Assembly (NCBI GenBank): GCA_964351655.1
Contig: CAYGPD010000018.1
Coordinates: 1 to 58,556 of the forward strand
Length of the DNA stretch: 58,556 bases
Origin: Hirschia sp964351655
GTDB taxonomy: Bacteria; Pseudomonadota; Alphaproteobacteria; Caulobacterales; Hyphomonadaceae
Direction of reading: 5' to 3'
The notes under the pieces are model-generated. The model worked only from the letters and a program-made list of their open reading frames with translations, made no database searches and was not told where the DNA came from. Below, piece after piece: positions 16,585 through 25,798 of the stretch. A program made the translations under genes and the position numbers. Position 1 is the first letter of the stretch. Each line of letters opens with the position of its first letter.

Positions 16585-19500
16585 CTAGAAAGCTGCCCGC
16601 ACTCCAAAGTTAAAACGCGCACCATATGCTTCCGCGCGCAGGAATTGGTTCTCAAACCTTCCATGCTGTTGAATGCCCTCTTCCGTCACATTCAGCCCCT
16701 CAAGGAAGACAGTGAAATTATCATTGATTTCATAGCTCGCACTCACATCTAGCTGTCCATAAGCTTCTGTGAATACTGGCTCGTCTGGGCTGTGGAATTG
16801 GTTTGTCTGCAATAAGAATTCATCGCGCCAGTTATAAGCAGCACGCGCTTGAAAACCGTGCTTGTCATAAAATGCGACCAGATTGGCAGAATTGCTTAAA
16901 CCCGGTAGCGCAACACGTTGCTCCAACGAATTAATATCGTACTCTGCATCTGAATTCACGTAAGTCGCATTCGCGATAAAACCAAATCCTGTATCACCGA
17001 TCAGGTGTTGAAGATTAACCTCAAATCCATCAACCTTTGCAGATCCAAGATTGCTTGTTGCCACGACATCAAATGTTGCCACGGGGTCACCCGGCTGAGA
17101 CTCACACGCTGGTGTGTTGCCTGTACTATCAGGACAGCCCGGACGTGGGTTTGCAGAAGGGTCAGTCAGAGGTACGCCTAAAGAACTATTGATAGTTCTT
17201 TCAAATACCTGAGTACCGATAAAGTTTTGAACATCTTTGGAGAAATACCCGATAGAGAAATAACTTCCCTCTCCGGCTCCAAATTTGCCCTCATCCCCAT
17301 AATACCACTCCAACGATGCATCGATATTATTCGAGCTATATGGCAATAGCCCTGTATCACCTTGGCGCGCAGTGAAGATACCATCAGAGATGCCCGTCCC
17401 ACTACTCGGTCTGGTGTTGGTAATGACTGTACCGGGAGCTAAGTCTTCAAGATTACTGCGTGTGATCGTCCGGCTATAAGATAATCGTCCAATCAAATTG
17501 TCAGTGAAATTGAGCTTGGCGTCTATATTAGGAAGAAACTCAGTATAGTCAGCTGTATTAGTTTCAATATCAGCACTATCAGCAGCAATTTGCTCCAGTG
17601 ATTCATTTGTTAGATGACGCAAACCGCGCGGCAGATTTGATGTGGAACTACCTGTTGTTTCGGTTTTTTCAATCCGAACACCTGCATTCACATCAATTGG
17701 CAAGCCATGGAATTCAGCTTCAAAATCACCTGAAAGATAAGCCGATAATGTTTCTTCGGTGACGCTACTGAAAAATGGCGGAAATCCACTCTCAACTCTT
17801 GCAAAATCTATCGTGGAATCGACTAATCTATTGAGCGCATCAACATCGTAAATGGCTCGGTTTTGAAAGAGTGTCTCTTGACCAGAAAAGTTTGAGGCAA
17901 CATCCCCACGCGGCACAAAGCTGACTGGGAAGTTAGAAATATCAACCGTATCAACAACCGCAAACCAGAAACGGTTAAAATCATCATATTGATAGTTGGT
18001 ATAGGATGCCCCAAAGTTTAAGCGCCGAAAGCCATTGTCTTCAGAGTTTTCCCAAACACCTCCAACTTGCGCTTGTTCAACCGTGTTTTCGATTTGACGA
18101 CCACGCCCAACAGATACATCTGCCTGCAAGGCGCTCGCAGCAAAAGCAGTCCCCCCTGGAACACGGGAATCATTCACAATCGTATTTGGAATGTCGTTAC
18201 CCGTCATATCCAAACCGATATCCACATCAAAGGTATTTCCGCTCAACACGGTTAGAACTTCACCTAAATTCCCGTTTGGCTGCGATTTTGAAACAGAGTT
18301 ATGATAATCAAATTGTAGTGTAAGATCATCTGTTGCTTCCCACTCAAGGTTAGCACCAAACGAATCTCCCACAATTTCCGTCGTTTTGGACAATCCACCA
18401 AAATTCATACGGTGATTATTGTGACGCGGGCTTGTAACAGTGCCGTTTGCATCCGCAACGCCCGTTGTTCCGCTATCAGAGTCAAACCAAAAGCTTGTTT
18501 CCAATTCTGTGAAATCATCTTGGAAACGAGACCCTGTATAATCCAATGTAGCCGTCAGACGATCCGTTGGTTTGAATTGCACAACCCCTTGGTAATTTTG
18601 GCGCTGACGATCATGATCACCAACATTGAGCACATAGTTACGCGGCACAAAAAATGTGCCGGTTGGGTTTGTAGAGCGATCTATTCCTAACCGATCAACA
18701 CCCGTGTAGGTGGTTCCGTCATCGCGTATCCAGCCATCGATCTTAACCTGCTCACTACGGCTATTACGCTCTGCATGTGCAGCAGATACTAAGATGCCCA
18801 ATCTGCCATCCATAAAGACATTGCTATAAAGCCCCACAATTTCAGGAGTGACATCATCACCCGCCTCATTTGTTGTATCTACAACGCCTTTAACACCCAA
18901 AGAGATCTGCTGCTTTCCTATATCAAAGGGGCGCGATGTTTTGATGTTTATAGTTGACCCAATACCACCTGACGCAACGTTCGCACGGCCTGTTTTTAGG
19001 ACTTCAACACCCGATACGACTTCAGAAGACAGTTCACGGAAATTGAAGCCACGATTCACATTCACATCAGCTTGTGTGGAAGCTTTAGGCATTTGACGAC
19101 CATTCAGCGTCACCAAATTAAAGCGTGGTCCAAATCCACGCACAGACACCTGATTTCCTTCACCATTAGACCGGTCAATAGAAACACCTGTAATACGTTG
19201 AAGAGATTCAGCGAGGTTTGTATCAGGGAATTTCCCGATATCCTCTGCTGAAATCGCATCGACAACACCGTCTGCATTGCGTTTAATAGCAGCAGCATCC
19301 TGTAGCGATTTGCGGATACCTGTCACCACAATCACATCTTGCGTTAGATTTTTCTCTTGAACGGCTTTTTCGACCGTCACGACTTCATCTTGAGTTTGAG
19401 CGGTGGCGTGTTGATTGCCCATCGTCAATGCGACGGCAGCCGCTCCAGCCAATAGAGCTTTCTTCTTTTTCTGTAATTCCCCAAATGACATTACAGCCTC

Positions 19501-19839
19501 CCTTTCCTGCGGTTTTCCGCTATTGTTAAGTGCGATGACAATCACCCCACTCTTCGTTAGACCGCCGGAAAAATCGGTGCCTTTTAAGAGCACCTGTAAC
19601 GCCTCTTCGATTGTGTACTGACCCACAACAGGATTTAGCCCTGTCACGTTCGATAATTCATGAGGATATAAAAGTTGGATATTTGCCGTATCAACAAATT
19701 CATCCAACACTGAGCCAAGCGTCCCCGTTTCGATATGAAAGTCATATCGATCATCTAGAGTTTGCGCTTCTGCAAAAGACAGGTTGCATATCGTTGTTGC
19801 CAAGAGACAACCATACGACACCCTGCGAACTAAACTCAC
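16585..19839 (-). CDS. STN-domain plus TonB-dependent receptor (Xanthomonas/Caulobacter type), two start sites
   Basis: From GTG 19839 (GAGG 5 nt upstream) the ORF gives 1084 residues; an ATG at 19872 is also in frame. Residues 1-25 form a signal peptide and about 30-105 an STN domain (FHIETGTLGSVLDEF, GQYTIEEALQVLL, GVIVIAL). At residue 117 an internal Met (ATG 19491) follows AAAGGGAGG and begins a second complete signal peptide (KKKKALLAGAAAVALTMG...ATAQ). Then come the plug (VTGIRKSLQDA, FPDTNLAESLQRITGVSIDR, VRGFGPRFNLVTLNGRQMP) and a barrel ending FNFGVRAAF, typical of the receptor subclass often linked to carbohydrate uptake. Upstream fecI and fecR fit surface signalling through the STN domain. 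Whether one fused or two separate proteins are made is unresolved. Confidence 0.9.
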   Translation of the reverse strand: MSLVRRVSYGCLLATTICNLSFAEAQTLDDRYDFHIETGTLGSVLDEFVDTANIQLLYPHELSNVTGLNPVVGQYTIEEALQVLLKGTDFSGGLTKSGVIVIALNNSGKPQEREAVMSFGELQKKKKALLAGAAAVALTMGNQHATAQTQDEVVTVEKAVQEKNLTQDVIVVTGIRKSLQDAAAIKRNADGVVDAISAEDIGKFPDTNLAESLQRITGVSIDRSNGEGNQVSVRGFGPRFNLVTLNGRQMPKASTQADVNVNRGFNFRELSSEVVSGVEVLKTGRANVASGGIGSTINIKTSRPFDIGKQQISLGVKGVVDTTNEAGDDVTPEIVGLYSNVFMDGRLGILVSAAHAERNSRSEQVKIDGWIRDDGTTYTGVDRLGIDRSTNPTGTFFVPRNYVLNVGDHDRQRQNYQGVVQFKPTDRLTATLDYTGSRFQDDFTELETSFWFDSDSGTTGVADANGTVTSPRHNNHRMNFGGLSKTTEIVGDSFGANLEWEATDDLTLQFDYHNSVSKSQPNGNLGEVLTVLSGNTFDVDIGLDMTGNDIPNTIVNDSRVPGGTAFAASALQADVSVGRGRQIENTVEQAQVGGVWENSEDNGFRRLNFGASYTNYQYDDFNRFWFAVVDTVDISNFPVSFVPRGDVASNFSGQETLFQNRAIYDVDALNRLVDSTIDFARVESGFPPFFSSVTEETLSAYLSGDFEAEFHGLPIDVNAGVRIEKTETTGSSTSNLPRGLRHLTNESLEQIAADSADIETNTADYTEFLPNIDAKLNFTDNLIGRLSYSRTITRSNLEDLAPGTVITNTRPSSGTGISDGIFTARQGDTGLLPYSSNNIDASLEWYYGDEGKFGAGEGSYFSIGYFSKDVQNFIGTQVFERTINSSLGVPLTDPSANPRPGCPDSTGNTPACESQPGDPVATFDVVATSNLGSAKVDGFEVNLQHLIGDTGFGFIANATYVNSDAEYDINSLEQRVALPGLSNSANLVAFYDKHGFQARAAYNWRDEFLLQTNQFHSPDEPVFTEAYGQLDVSASYEINDNFTVFLEGLNVTEEGIQQHGRFENQFLRAEAYGARFNFGVRAAF
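19491..19520 (-). promoter_or_regulatory. Internal ribosome site and hairpin within the STN-receptor ORF
   Basis: On the minus strand the hairpin GCGG-AAAA-CCGC is followed by AAAGGGAGG, five bases and ATG 19491. This is one of the best Shine-Dalgarno sites in the window and directly precedes a Sec-like signal peptide, so translation very probably initiates here. Confidence 0.75.
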
Positions 19840-20021
19840 CGTTTCCTCAATTATTATCCCGCTGATCAGCACGCGAATGCGTTTTTCACACCGGTCTTAC
19901 AAAAGAAGACTTCCCAAGATTCAAAATACATAAAGTTCCTCCCACTTTTTTGTAAATTATTTACAATGCACTTATGAGCGTGCTTATGTAACAGACAGAA
20001 ATGCCTTTATCCGCGAGTTTC

Positions 20022-21083
20022 CTAACTCCCTTTTCTTAGTATAATATGTTTAGAATCAACGTGCTCGGCTTCTATATTAGCCATAAGGCTTAGAGCTTCG
20101 AGCATTGCATCAACTTCGCCAGCTTCAAAATATCCTGCTACAGGCAGCGTACGCAATGCGTCATCGTGAATTTCAATTTTAATATCCGTATAGCGTGACA
20201 CTTCCTCAACCATTTCAGACAAAGGGTCTCCTGAGAACGCCAATACACCTTCCCTCCATGAAAGTTTACGTTTCAAAACGGAAGGCTCGATATGTCCCAA
20301 ATGTTCAATAGTATCGCGAAACAGTACCTGTTGTCCTGCAGTTACTTGTAGAAGGGTCGCATCATCCAAATTGATTTGATAAGAGGCGTCCACAACAGCC
20401 TCTTCCTTTGGAGCGGCATACAATGCGACCCGCCCCTCAGACACTGTGACATCAATCTTCGTATCTCTTAGTCGTACTGTAAATGCAGTTCCAACCGCTT
20501 TAACAGCGCCCCCATTTGCAATCACCGAAAAGGGCTTTTCTGCATTCTTTGCAACCTCAAAAAACGCCTCTCCTTTCCTCAAATAGACCAAGCGCTCTGT
20601 AGCATTATATTTCACATCGACCTGACTTTGAGTATTTAAGATGACTTCAGAACCATCGGGCAAAATCACTGTCTGCCGCTTACCCAATTGCGTTATATAG
20701 GTGGCTTCAAAGTCGTATTTAGATCCCGCATTTAATTGAAGTCCCGCCCCAACGATGACAGCAGCTGCGACCGATGCAGCAATCGCGAACACACTTGCAC
20801 GTCTTGAAATATTTCTTCGTCCAGACGACTTTGAAAGCAGGTTCTTATGCGTTTCTGCACGCGACAAATCTTCCAAATCTTCAAGTAAATCAAGCGCTCC
20901 CCACAATGATGCTAGGCGCTGATAGGCTTCTTTATACTGCTCCCCCTGAGACAGCCATTTCCGAAACTCTGCCCGATCACTTGCGGTTTCATCACCATCT
21001 TCAAGCTTCATGATCCATTCAGCAGCTTCCGCTTCTACTTTCTGAATATCGGGAAAATCAATTATGTTGCGCGGGTCACTCAT
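20022..21083 (-). CDS. FecR-family anti-sigma/sigma regulator
   Basis: 353 residues. The N-terminal DUF4880-like cytoplasmic domain (AAEWIMKLEDGDETASDRAEFRKWL) holds conserved Trp residues. One membrane segment lies near 100-120 (ASVFAIAASVAAAVIVGAGL), then the periplasmic FecR domain (QLGKRQTVILPDGSEVILN, YLRKGEAFFEVA, VGTAFTVR) and a C-terminal STN-like part (GDPLSEMVEEVSRYTDIKIEI). It would hold or activate the FecI-type sigma factor when the receptor's STN domain signals ligand. It overlaps the sigma gene by 8 bp and lies about 180 bp upstream of the receptor gene. Confidence 0.93.
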   Translation of the reverse strand: MSDPRNIIDFPDIQKVEAEAAEWIMKLEDGDETASDRAEFRKWLSQGEQYKEAYQRLASLWGALDLLEDLEDLSRAETHKNLLSKSSGRRNISRRASVFAIAASVAAAVIVGAGLQLNAGSKYDFEATYITQLGKRQTVILPDGSEVILNTQSQVDVKYNATERLVYLRKGEAFFEVAKNAEKPFSVIANGGAVKAVGTAFTVRLRDTKIDVTVSEGRVALYAAPKEEAVVDASYQINLDDATLLQVTAGQQVLFRDTIEHLGHIEPSVLKRKLSWREGVLAFSGDPLSEMVEEVSRYTDIKIEIHDDALRTLPVAGYFEAGEVDAMLEALSLMANIEAEHVDSKHIILRKGS

Positions 21084-21678
21084 GGTCTAATTCCCGTCGC
21101 TTGTTTTGAGATGGCCAATCAGAGATATTCGCACCCTTTGGCCGGACAGAAATACCGCCAAACTCTATAGGATCATATCCACGCGCTCTAAAAAATGCAT
21201 TACAATGAAGCAGTGCTGCAGCCACACGTTTTTGGACGGTGCTAACGGATACATCCATACGCAGAGCGATTTGTTTAAATTTCAAATGTTCCATTTTGCG
21301 CATTAATAACATTTTTTGATCATCTGCTGATAAGCTTCCAATTGCCATCGCGAGCACAGCAAGCTTGCGCTTTCCATCATAGCGTGTTTCAGGCGAAAAT
21401 TGCCCCTCATCCACTAAGACGTCTTTATCTGCAGAATCTTCCAAATAATCTGTCGTTGTGTTTCGTTTTTTCTTTATTTCACTAAGCGCTGTATTTTTTG
21501 CTGCACGCAAAAGAAAATACTTAGGCTCTTGAATAACGGTTTTTAATTCTGCAGCAAAGCATTTCAAAAATGTTTCTTGCACCAATTCGTCGATGTCTTC
21601 TGGACGCGAGCAATATCGCGCAATCACACGCCGGATTACGTATTCATTCTCTACGAAGGCTTCAAAGATCTTCGACAT
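21076..21678 (-). CDS. FecI-type ECF sigma factor
   Basis: 200 residues. Region 2 (RPEDIDELVQETFLKCF and KYFLLRAAKNTALSEIKK) and region 4 (LSADDQKMLLMRKMEHLKFKQIALRMDVSVSTVQKRVAAAL, ending in the HTH) are complete. First gene of the minus-strand operon fecI-fecR-receptor-epimerase. The 148-bp gap upstream is A/T-rich and probably carries its promoter. It should direct polymerase to the receptor promoter on receipt of the FecR signal. Confidence 0.93.
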   Translation of the reverse strand: MSKIFEAFVENEYVIRRVIARYCSRPEDIDELVQETFLKCFAAELKTVIQEPKYFLLRAAKNTALSEIKKKRNTTTDYLEDSADKDVLVDEGQFSPETRYDGKRKLAVLAMAIGSLSADDQKMLLMRKMEHLKFKQIALRMDVSVSTVQKRVAAALLHCNAFFRARGYDPIEFGGISVRPKGANISDWPSQNKRRELDHE

Positions 21679-21826
21679 AGCATATACGAGACACCATTAT
21701 TTCATAAGATACAACAACTTAAGGAAGATCTGAAAATATTTTTGTATTTCCAGATTTATCTTTACATGTTTTGGCTTGTCATAAGTCTACAATATTAAGC
21801 GCTATGCGTTGCGGTCCGGTATCGCT

Positions 21827-22873
21827 CTAAACGATCTCCATTCCATCAAAAAGTGGGTCATTCTCAGCGTCCATTTCGACGGCCGAAAGTGCATCTTCAG
21901 CGTCTTCAACATTATCGACGCGCGCGATATGAAAAATGGCATCTCCGCGATTGACCACAGGCAGATTGGAGCGCCCAATCACCATACCTGAATGACGCGC
22001 TGTCAGGTCTTTGCTCGTCTCCCCCATGGGGTTTGAGACAATGGCAATCACGTCTCCTTTTTGAACACTATCGCCAAGCGCTTTGAGGGGTCGCAATAAG
22101 CCACCCATAGGCGCGCGCAACCAATGACTTGATTTTGCACGAATGGGATCTGTTGGCATATCATTGTTTTTACTTGGTTTTTTTGGCAACATTTCGAGAT
22201 GGCGCAAAACGCCAATCACGCCTTTCACACCAATACGAATGGCGGACTCATCAAAACGAAGCGCCTCGCCTGCTTCATATAGCAACATGTTGCAGCCCAC
22301 AGTTTGTGCCGCTTCACGCAGAGAACCATCGCGCAGGTTTGCGTTCAGCATGATGGAGGCACCGAAAGCTTTCGCCATGCCTTCCACGACCGGATCATCT
22401 AAATTTGCGCGGATTTGAGGTAGGTTTGCACGGTGGATAGCGCCGCTGTGGAGGTCTAAGCCATAATCAGAACATTTCACAATCTGAGTCATGAATGTAT
22501 GGGCAAGTTGCGCGGCCAGAGCCCCCTTCTCACTGCCGGGAAATGAGCGGTTCAAATCTCGGCGATCAGGTAGGTATCGAGATAGTCCCACAAAACCATA
22601 TGTGTTGACGATGGGGACTAAAATAAGCGTGCCCCGCAAGCGTTTTAGCTGGGATAATTCAGCTATACGACGGATAATTTCTACCCCGATAATTTCATCA
22701 CCATGGATGGCTCCACTGACAAATAATGTAGGGCCAGGCTTTGATCCGCGAATGACCTGAACACGCATATTCATTTGGGTATGGTCTGACAGATAGCTGA
22801 GCGGAATATCGATTATTTTGCGCTCACCAGATTGAATTTTCGTGCCACCAATTTCAAAATTACTGTCAGTCAT
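21827..22873 (-). CDS. Succinylglutamate desuccinylase/aspartoacylase-family (M14-like) protein
   Basis: 348 residues from ATG 22873; the open frame extends to 23032, but the extra 53 residues look non-coding. The zinc site is HGDEIIGVE (His and Glu) with a third ligand in DLHSGAIHR. The C-terminal barrel (RAPMGGLLRPLKALGDSVQKGDVIAIV) is lipoyl-like and typical of the longer members, which are often found beside RimK-type ligases (none here). Probable amidohydrolase/deacylase acting on N-acyl amino acids or on a peptide; substrate unknown. Confidence 0.87.
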   Translation of the reverse strand: MTDSNFEIGGTKIQSGERKIIDIPLSYLSDHTQMNMRVQVIRGSKPGPTLFVSGAIHGDEIIGVEIIRRIAELSQLKRLRGTLILVPIVNTYGFVGLSRYLPDRRDLNRSFPGSEKGALAAQLAHTFMTQIVKCSDYGLDLHSGAIHRANLPQIRANLDDPVVEGMAKAFGASIMLNANLRDGSLREAAQTVGCNMLLYEAGEALRFDESAIRIGVKGVIGVLRHLEMLPKKPSKNNDMPTDPIRAKSSHWLRAPMGGLLRPLKALGDSVQKGDVIAIVSNPMGETSKDLTARHSGMVIGRSNLPVVNRGDAIFHIARVDNVEDAEDALSAVEMDAENDPLFDGMEIV

Positions 22874-23277
22874 GAAAGGTCTCTTTGTATAAAATCTAAA
22901 CTTTCCATACGCTCTGTTTACGAAAAAGTCTTGCGCTAAATTAGCCTCTAAAACCATGTCTGCACCCAAGCAGACCTCAGCCTGCATAGGGTCTGCTCCC
23001 CATTTGGTCACACGCTGGTTGAGGCGTGTCACTCACTAGATATAGCATAGCTCATCATCTGAGTTTTGGCTGATCGCTCTATGCGTCCCCTTTGCTGTAG
23101 GATTGCTGCTCAAATGTGAGTTTGGCGATTAGACACGGCGTGTCTGTTCGCCAGATGCAATGCATTTTTAAAAAACTTATCCTACACCACCTCCACACCC
23201 TTATATTGGTTTTCCTCACCGCACCCGCACTGCCCTATTTTTCAACACCGAGAAGATTGGAATATATAATGAGACCA
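22874..23277. other. Non-coding gap with one palindromic repeat
   Basis: No gene is supported. Apart from the dispersed palindrome at 23123-23153 the stretch shows no clear structure. It includes the spurious N-terminal extension of the M14-like gene. Confidence 0.6.
23123..23153. repeat. Dispersed palindromic element, copy 1
   Basis: Arms TGGCGATTAGACACG and CGTGTCTGTTCGCCA (13 of 15 pairs) with one central G. The same element, including the two mismatched positions, recurs at 42604-42633 inside a coding region. Confidence 0.85.
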
Positions 23278-23310
23278 TAAAAAAGCCCGCCAATTGAATG
23301 ACGGGCTTTA
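23278..23310 (-). terminator. Rho-independent terminator of the S9 peptidase gene
   Basis: On the minus strand AAAGCCCG and CGGGCTTT flank a loop of about 12 nt and run into TTTTTT, 23 bp after the stop codon. Confidence 0.85.
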
Positions 23311-23332
23311 GGAGATTTATCGCTTTAAGAGC

Positions 23333-25333
23333 TTAGTTTTTAAAACAACGTGTTTTTAGGAAATCATCAATCGCATTGAAGCTTGTGTTGAAGTTTTCCG
23401 GCCACCACGGATTGCTGTGCGGCATGTCTTTTACGACCACCAATTCAGCATCCACTTTGTTTTTCACTTTGTTGTAAAAATCAGTTGAGTGGAATAAAGG
23501 CACACGCACATCGCGATCACCGTGGAAAATCAAGATTGGGATATTTGCTTTATCCGTGTTCTCGATTGGGTCCATGCCAGTCACAGAATGACCTTGGAAT
23601 GCACGTTGATAACGGTTGTTGCTCCAAAGTGTTCCAACACGCTCAAGGTTGGCAACACCTGCCCCCGCGATTGCACATTGATATGGACTATTTTCACGGA
23701 CGGTTGCTGCAAACGCTGCGAAGCCACCGTAGGAATATCCCATCATGAGGAGTTTATCAGGGTCAGCAACACCTTCTTGGACAAGCCATGCAGCACCGTC
23801 ATCTTTGTCATCCTGCATTTTTTGGCCCCATTCATTGTCACCGGCAAGCCAAAGCTTGTGGCCCCAGCCTTCTGAGCCGCGATATTGAGGCTTCAATACA
23901 GCGTAACCGCGTGAGGTGAAGAAGTGTACCCATGTGTCACCACCGCTGGCTGCTTGGGCGTAGTCACGTGACCACGGACCACCATGTGGCATGATCACGG
24001 TTGGAACAGGCTTATCGCCTTTTTTCCAACCCGGAGGCTTTGCAAGTAGAGCTGGAATTTTCAGACCATCACGTGCGTTGTAATATACAAGCTCAGTTGG
24101 GCCGATATCTTTTGCCAAAATCCACGGGCGCAAAGCACCGATAAGCTCTGGCGTCTTACGGTCACGCAGCAAGTAATAAGTTGCTGTGTCGACTGTGCTT
24201 CCTGTTGTGAACAACACTTTTTTGAAGTCTTCGGTGTATTCACGGATAGTGATCGTTTTACCCGGAAAAGCTGATTTTAAACCTTCATGAATAGCGTAAA
24301 GGTCTTCATCAACATAATAGACTTCTTGATCTGCCGCTTCATAGTAAACAGCTTGAAGTTTGTTGAAGTTTGTCGATTTTTTTCCAAGCGCAATGCCAGT
24401 AACGGAAAAGTCTGGGTGCGCAAAAAGCGGCTGATCGTCAAACTTTTTAGCCTTTGGGTCATACATATATAGCGCAGCTTTATCGCTGAACTTATCTGTG
24501 ACAACATAGTATTTTCCAGTCGCTTCATCGCGCCCAGAAATGCTAATTGTGTGGCGCTTAGACGCTGTAGATGTCAACAAAGGATGTTCTTCAAACTCAC
24601 CCGCATCATTTACGATAAGAGGCGTTTGATAATATTCACCACCACGCTCATCTAGGCGAACCTTTGTAAGCAAATCACCGTTGCGCGGATCAATAAGACC
24701 CAAGCTGTCGATGTCGTTTTCACGGAAAATCAAGCGGTAGGAATCTTCTTTCAGGTCATAGACAAGGTATTCGGTAAATTCCCATTCCTTGCTGACTCGG
24801 CTGACGATAACTTTTGTTTTATCCAACGGCAGGTCGGCCACGATTCCGCCAACATCAGAGACTTTTGCGCATGTTTCCAACACCCCATTCCCTGCTTTCA
24901 CAGGCTCGAATGGCTCATCAAATTTTTTCATTTTGATGTCGGTGAGATAAGTTTTGCTAATGAATGTCTTTGTCGATCCAGTCGATTTACCTTCAATACA
25001 TCCATACATCGCGCCCGTCCAAGCTTGATTGGCACGCACTAAGATTTTTCCGGCTTTAAAAGCAGATGCCCCGATGAATTTCATTCGATCATTTGACGGT
25101 GTAAATGTCGGAGCTGACCCTGGCTTTGTAAGGTCCCATACCGCGACACCGCGGTCTGTTCCGTCATTTCCAGGAGGCGTCATGAGGCCCACAAGGAATT
25201 TCCCATCCGGCGACATATCCAGCGATGACATAGCTGGGTAACGCCCCAAATCCTCCACTGGAATCTGGGCGTTTGCGCCCCACGCGGCAGCAATTGTTGC
25301 AACTGCGAAAGCCATAGGCTTCATTAATTTCAT
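23333..25333 (-). CDS. S9-family serine peptidase (acylaminoacyl/dipeptidyl peptidase-like), exported
   Basis: 666 residues. Signal peptide ends at ANA-Q. GAGG stands about 8 nt before ATG 25333. An N-terminal beta-propeller-like part (SSLDMSPDGKFLVGLM and onward) precedes the alpha/beta-hydrolase domain: LMMGYSYGGFAAF with the nucleophile Ser534, HGDRDVRVP with the Asp, and MPHSNPWW with the His. HGGPWSRD forms the oxyanion region. It probably trims peptides in the periplasm, which would suit an organism that also secretes an M10 protease. Divergent from the receptor gene at 25799. Confidence 0.93.
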   Translation of the reverse strand: MKLMKPMAFAVATIAAAWGANAQIPVEDLGRYPAMSSLDMSPDGKFLVGLMTPPGNDGTDRGVAVWDLTKPGSAPTFTPSNDRMKFIGASAFKAGKILVRANQAWTGAMYGCIEGKSTGSTKTFISKTYLTDIKMKKFDEPFEPVKAGNGVLETCAKVSDVGGIVADLPLDKTKVIVSRVSKEWEFTEYLVYDLKEDSYRLIFRENDIDSLGLIDPRNGDLLTKVRLDERGGEYYQTPLIVNDAGEFEEHPLLTSTASKRHTISISGRDEATGKYYVVTDKFSDKAALYMYDPKAKKFDDQPLFAHPDFSVTGIALGKKSTNFNKLQAVYYEAADQEVYYVDEDLYAIHEGLKSAFPGKTITIREYTEDFKKVLFTTGSTVDTATYYLLRDRKTPELIGALRPWILAKDIGPTELVYYNARDGLKIPALLAKPPGWKKGDKPVPTVIMPHGGPWSRDYAQAASGGDTWVHFFTSRGYAVLKPQYRGSEGWGHKLWLAGDNEWGQKMQDDKDDGAAWLVQEGVADPDKLLMMGYSYGGFAAFAATVRENSPYQCAIAGAGVANLERVGTLWSNNRYQRAFQGHSVTGMDPIENTDKANIPILIFHGDRDVRVPLFHSTDFYNKVKNKVDAELVVVKDMPHSNPWWPENFNTSFNAIDDFLKTRCFKN

Positions 25334-25798
25334 ACTTCACCTCAGATACATTTTCTAACACAACCTAGAGATATGTGACAACTTAGAAGAAAGTTTTCTC
25401 CTAAGAAAAACCCAAGTAAACCCTAGTTAAACATACAATGTAGACAATTTATAAACACCTATCCACATCTGGCATCTTAACTAAACTCATTCCATATAAT
25501 TTCCAAAACATCAAACATACCGCAGGGGAAACTTTGCTGATTTAATCTGATATTTTGTGTGATTACGCCCAAAATTCGCGCATTTTGTCTCTTTTAGGTC
25601 ACAATTCATGCATTTTGCAGCAAGATTTAGCATGTTTTTTTGTTCAAACTTAATTTACGCCTTGGCAAACTAATTTCAAAGTGCAAGCTTTGTGGCAGTT
25701 TTGTGTCATTGGGGCATTCTTTGACTCGAAATCTCGGGAAAATAAACTCAAATAATCATCAATATTCTATATTGATAAATACACGGGTCTTTATTCAA
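25334..25798. other. Divergent promoter region, A/T-rich
   Basis: 465 bp between the S9 peptidase and receptor genes. It is A/T-rich and has a near repeat, CGCATTTTG and TGCATTTTG (around 25576 and 25611). No RNA gene or operator was recognised. The frame of the receptor is open from 25640, but residues before 25799 do not resemble a signal peptide. Confidence 0.55.

Noticed and set aside
22874..23032. N-terminal extension of the M14-like protein
   Set aside because: The family begins close to the conserved IGGTKI segment; the extra residues look random.
25640..25798. N-terminal extension of the receptor frame
   Set aside because: The residues do not form a signal peptide and no ribosome site is near; the clean signal starts at 25799.
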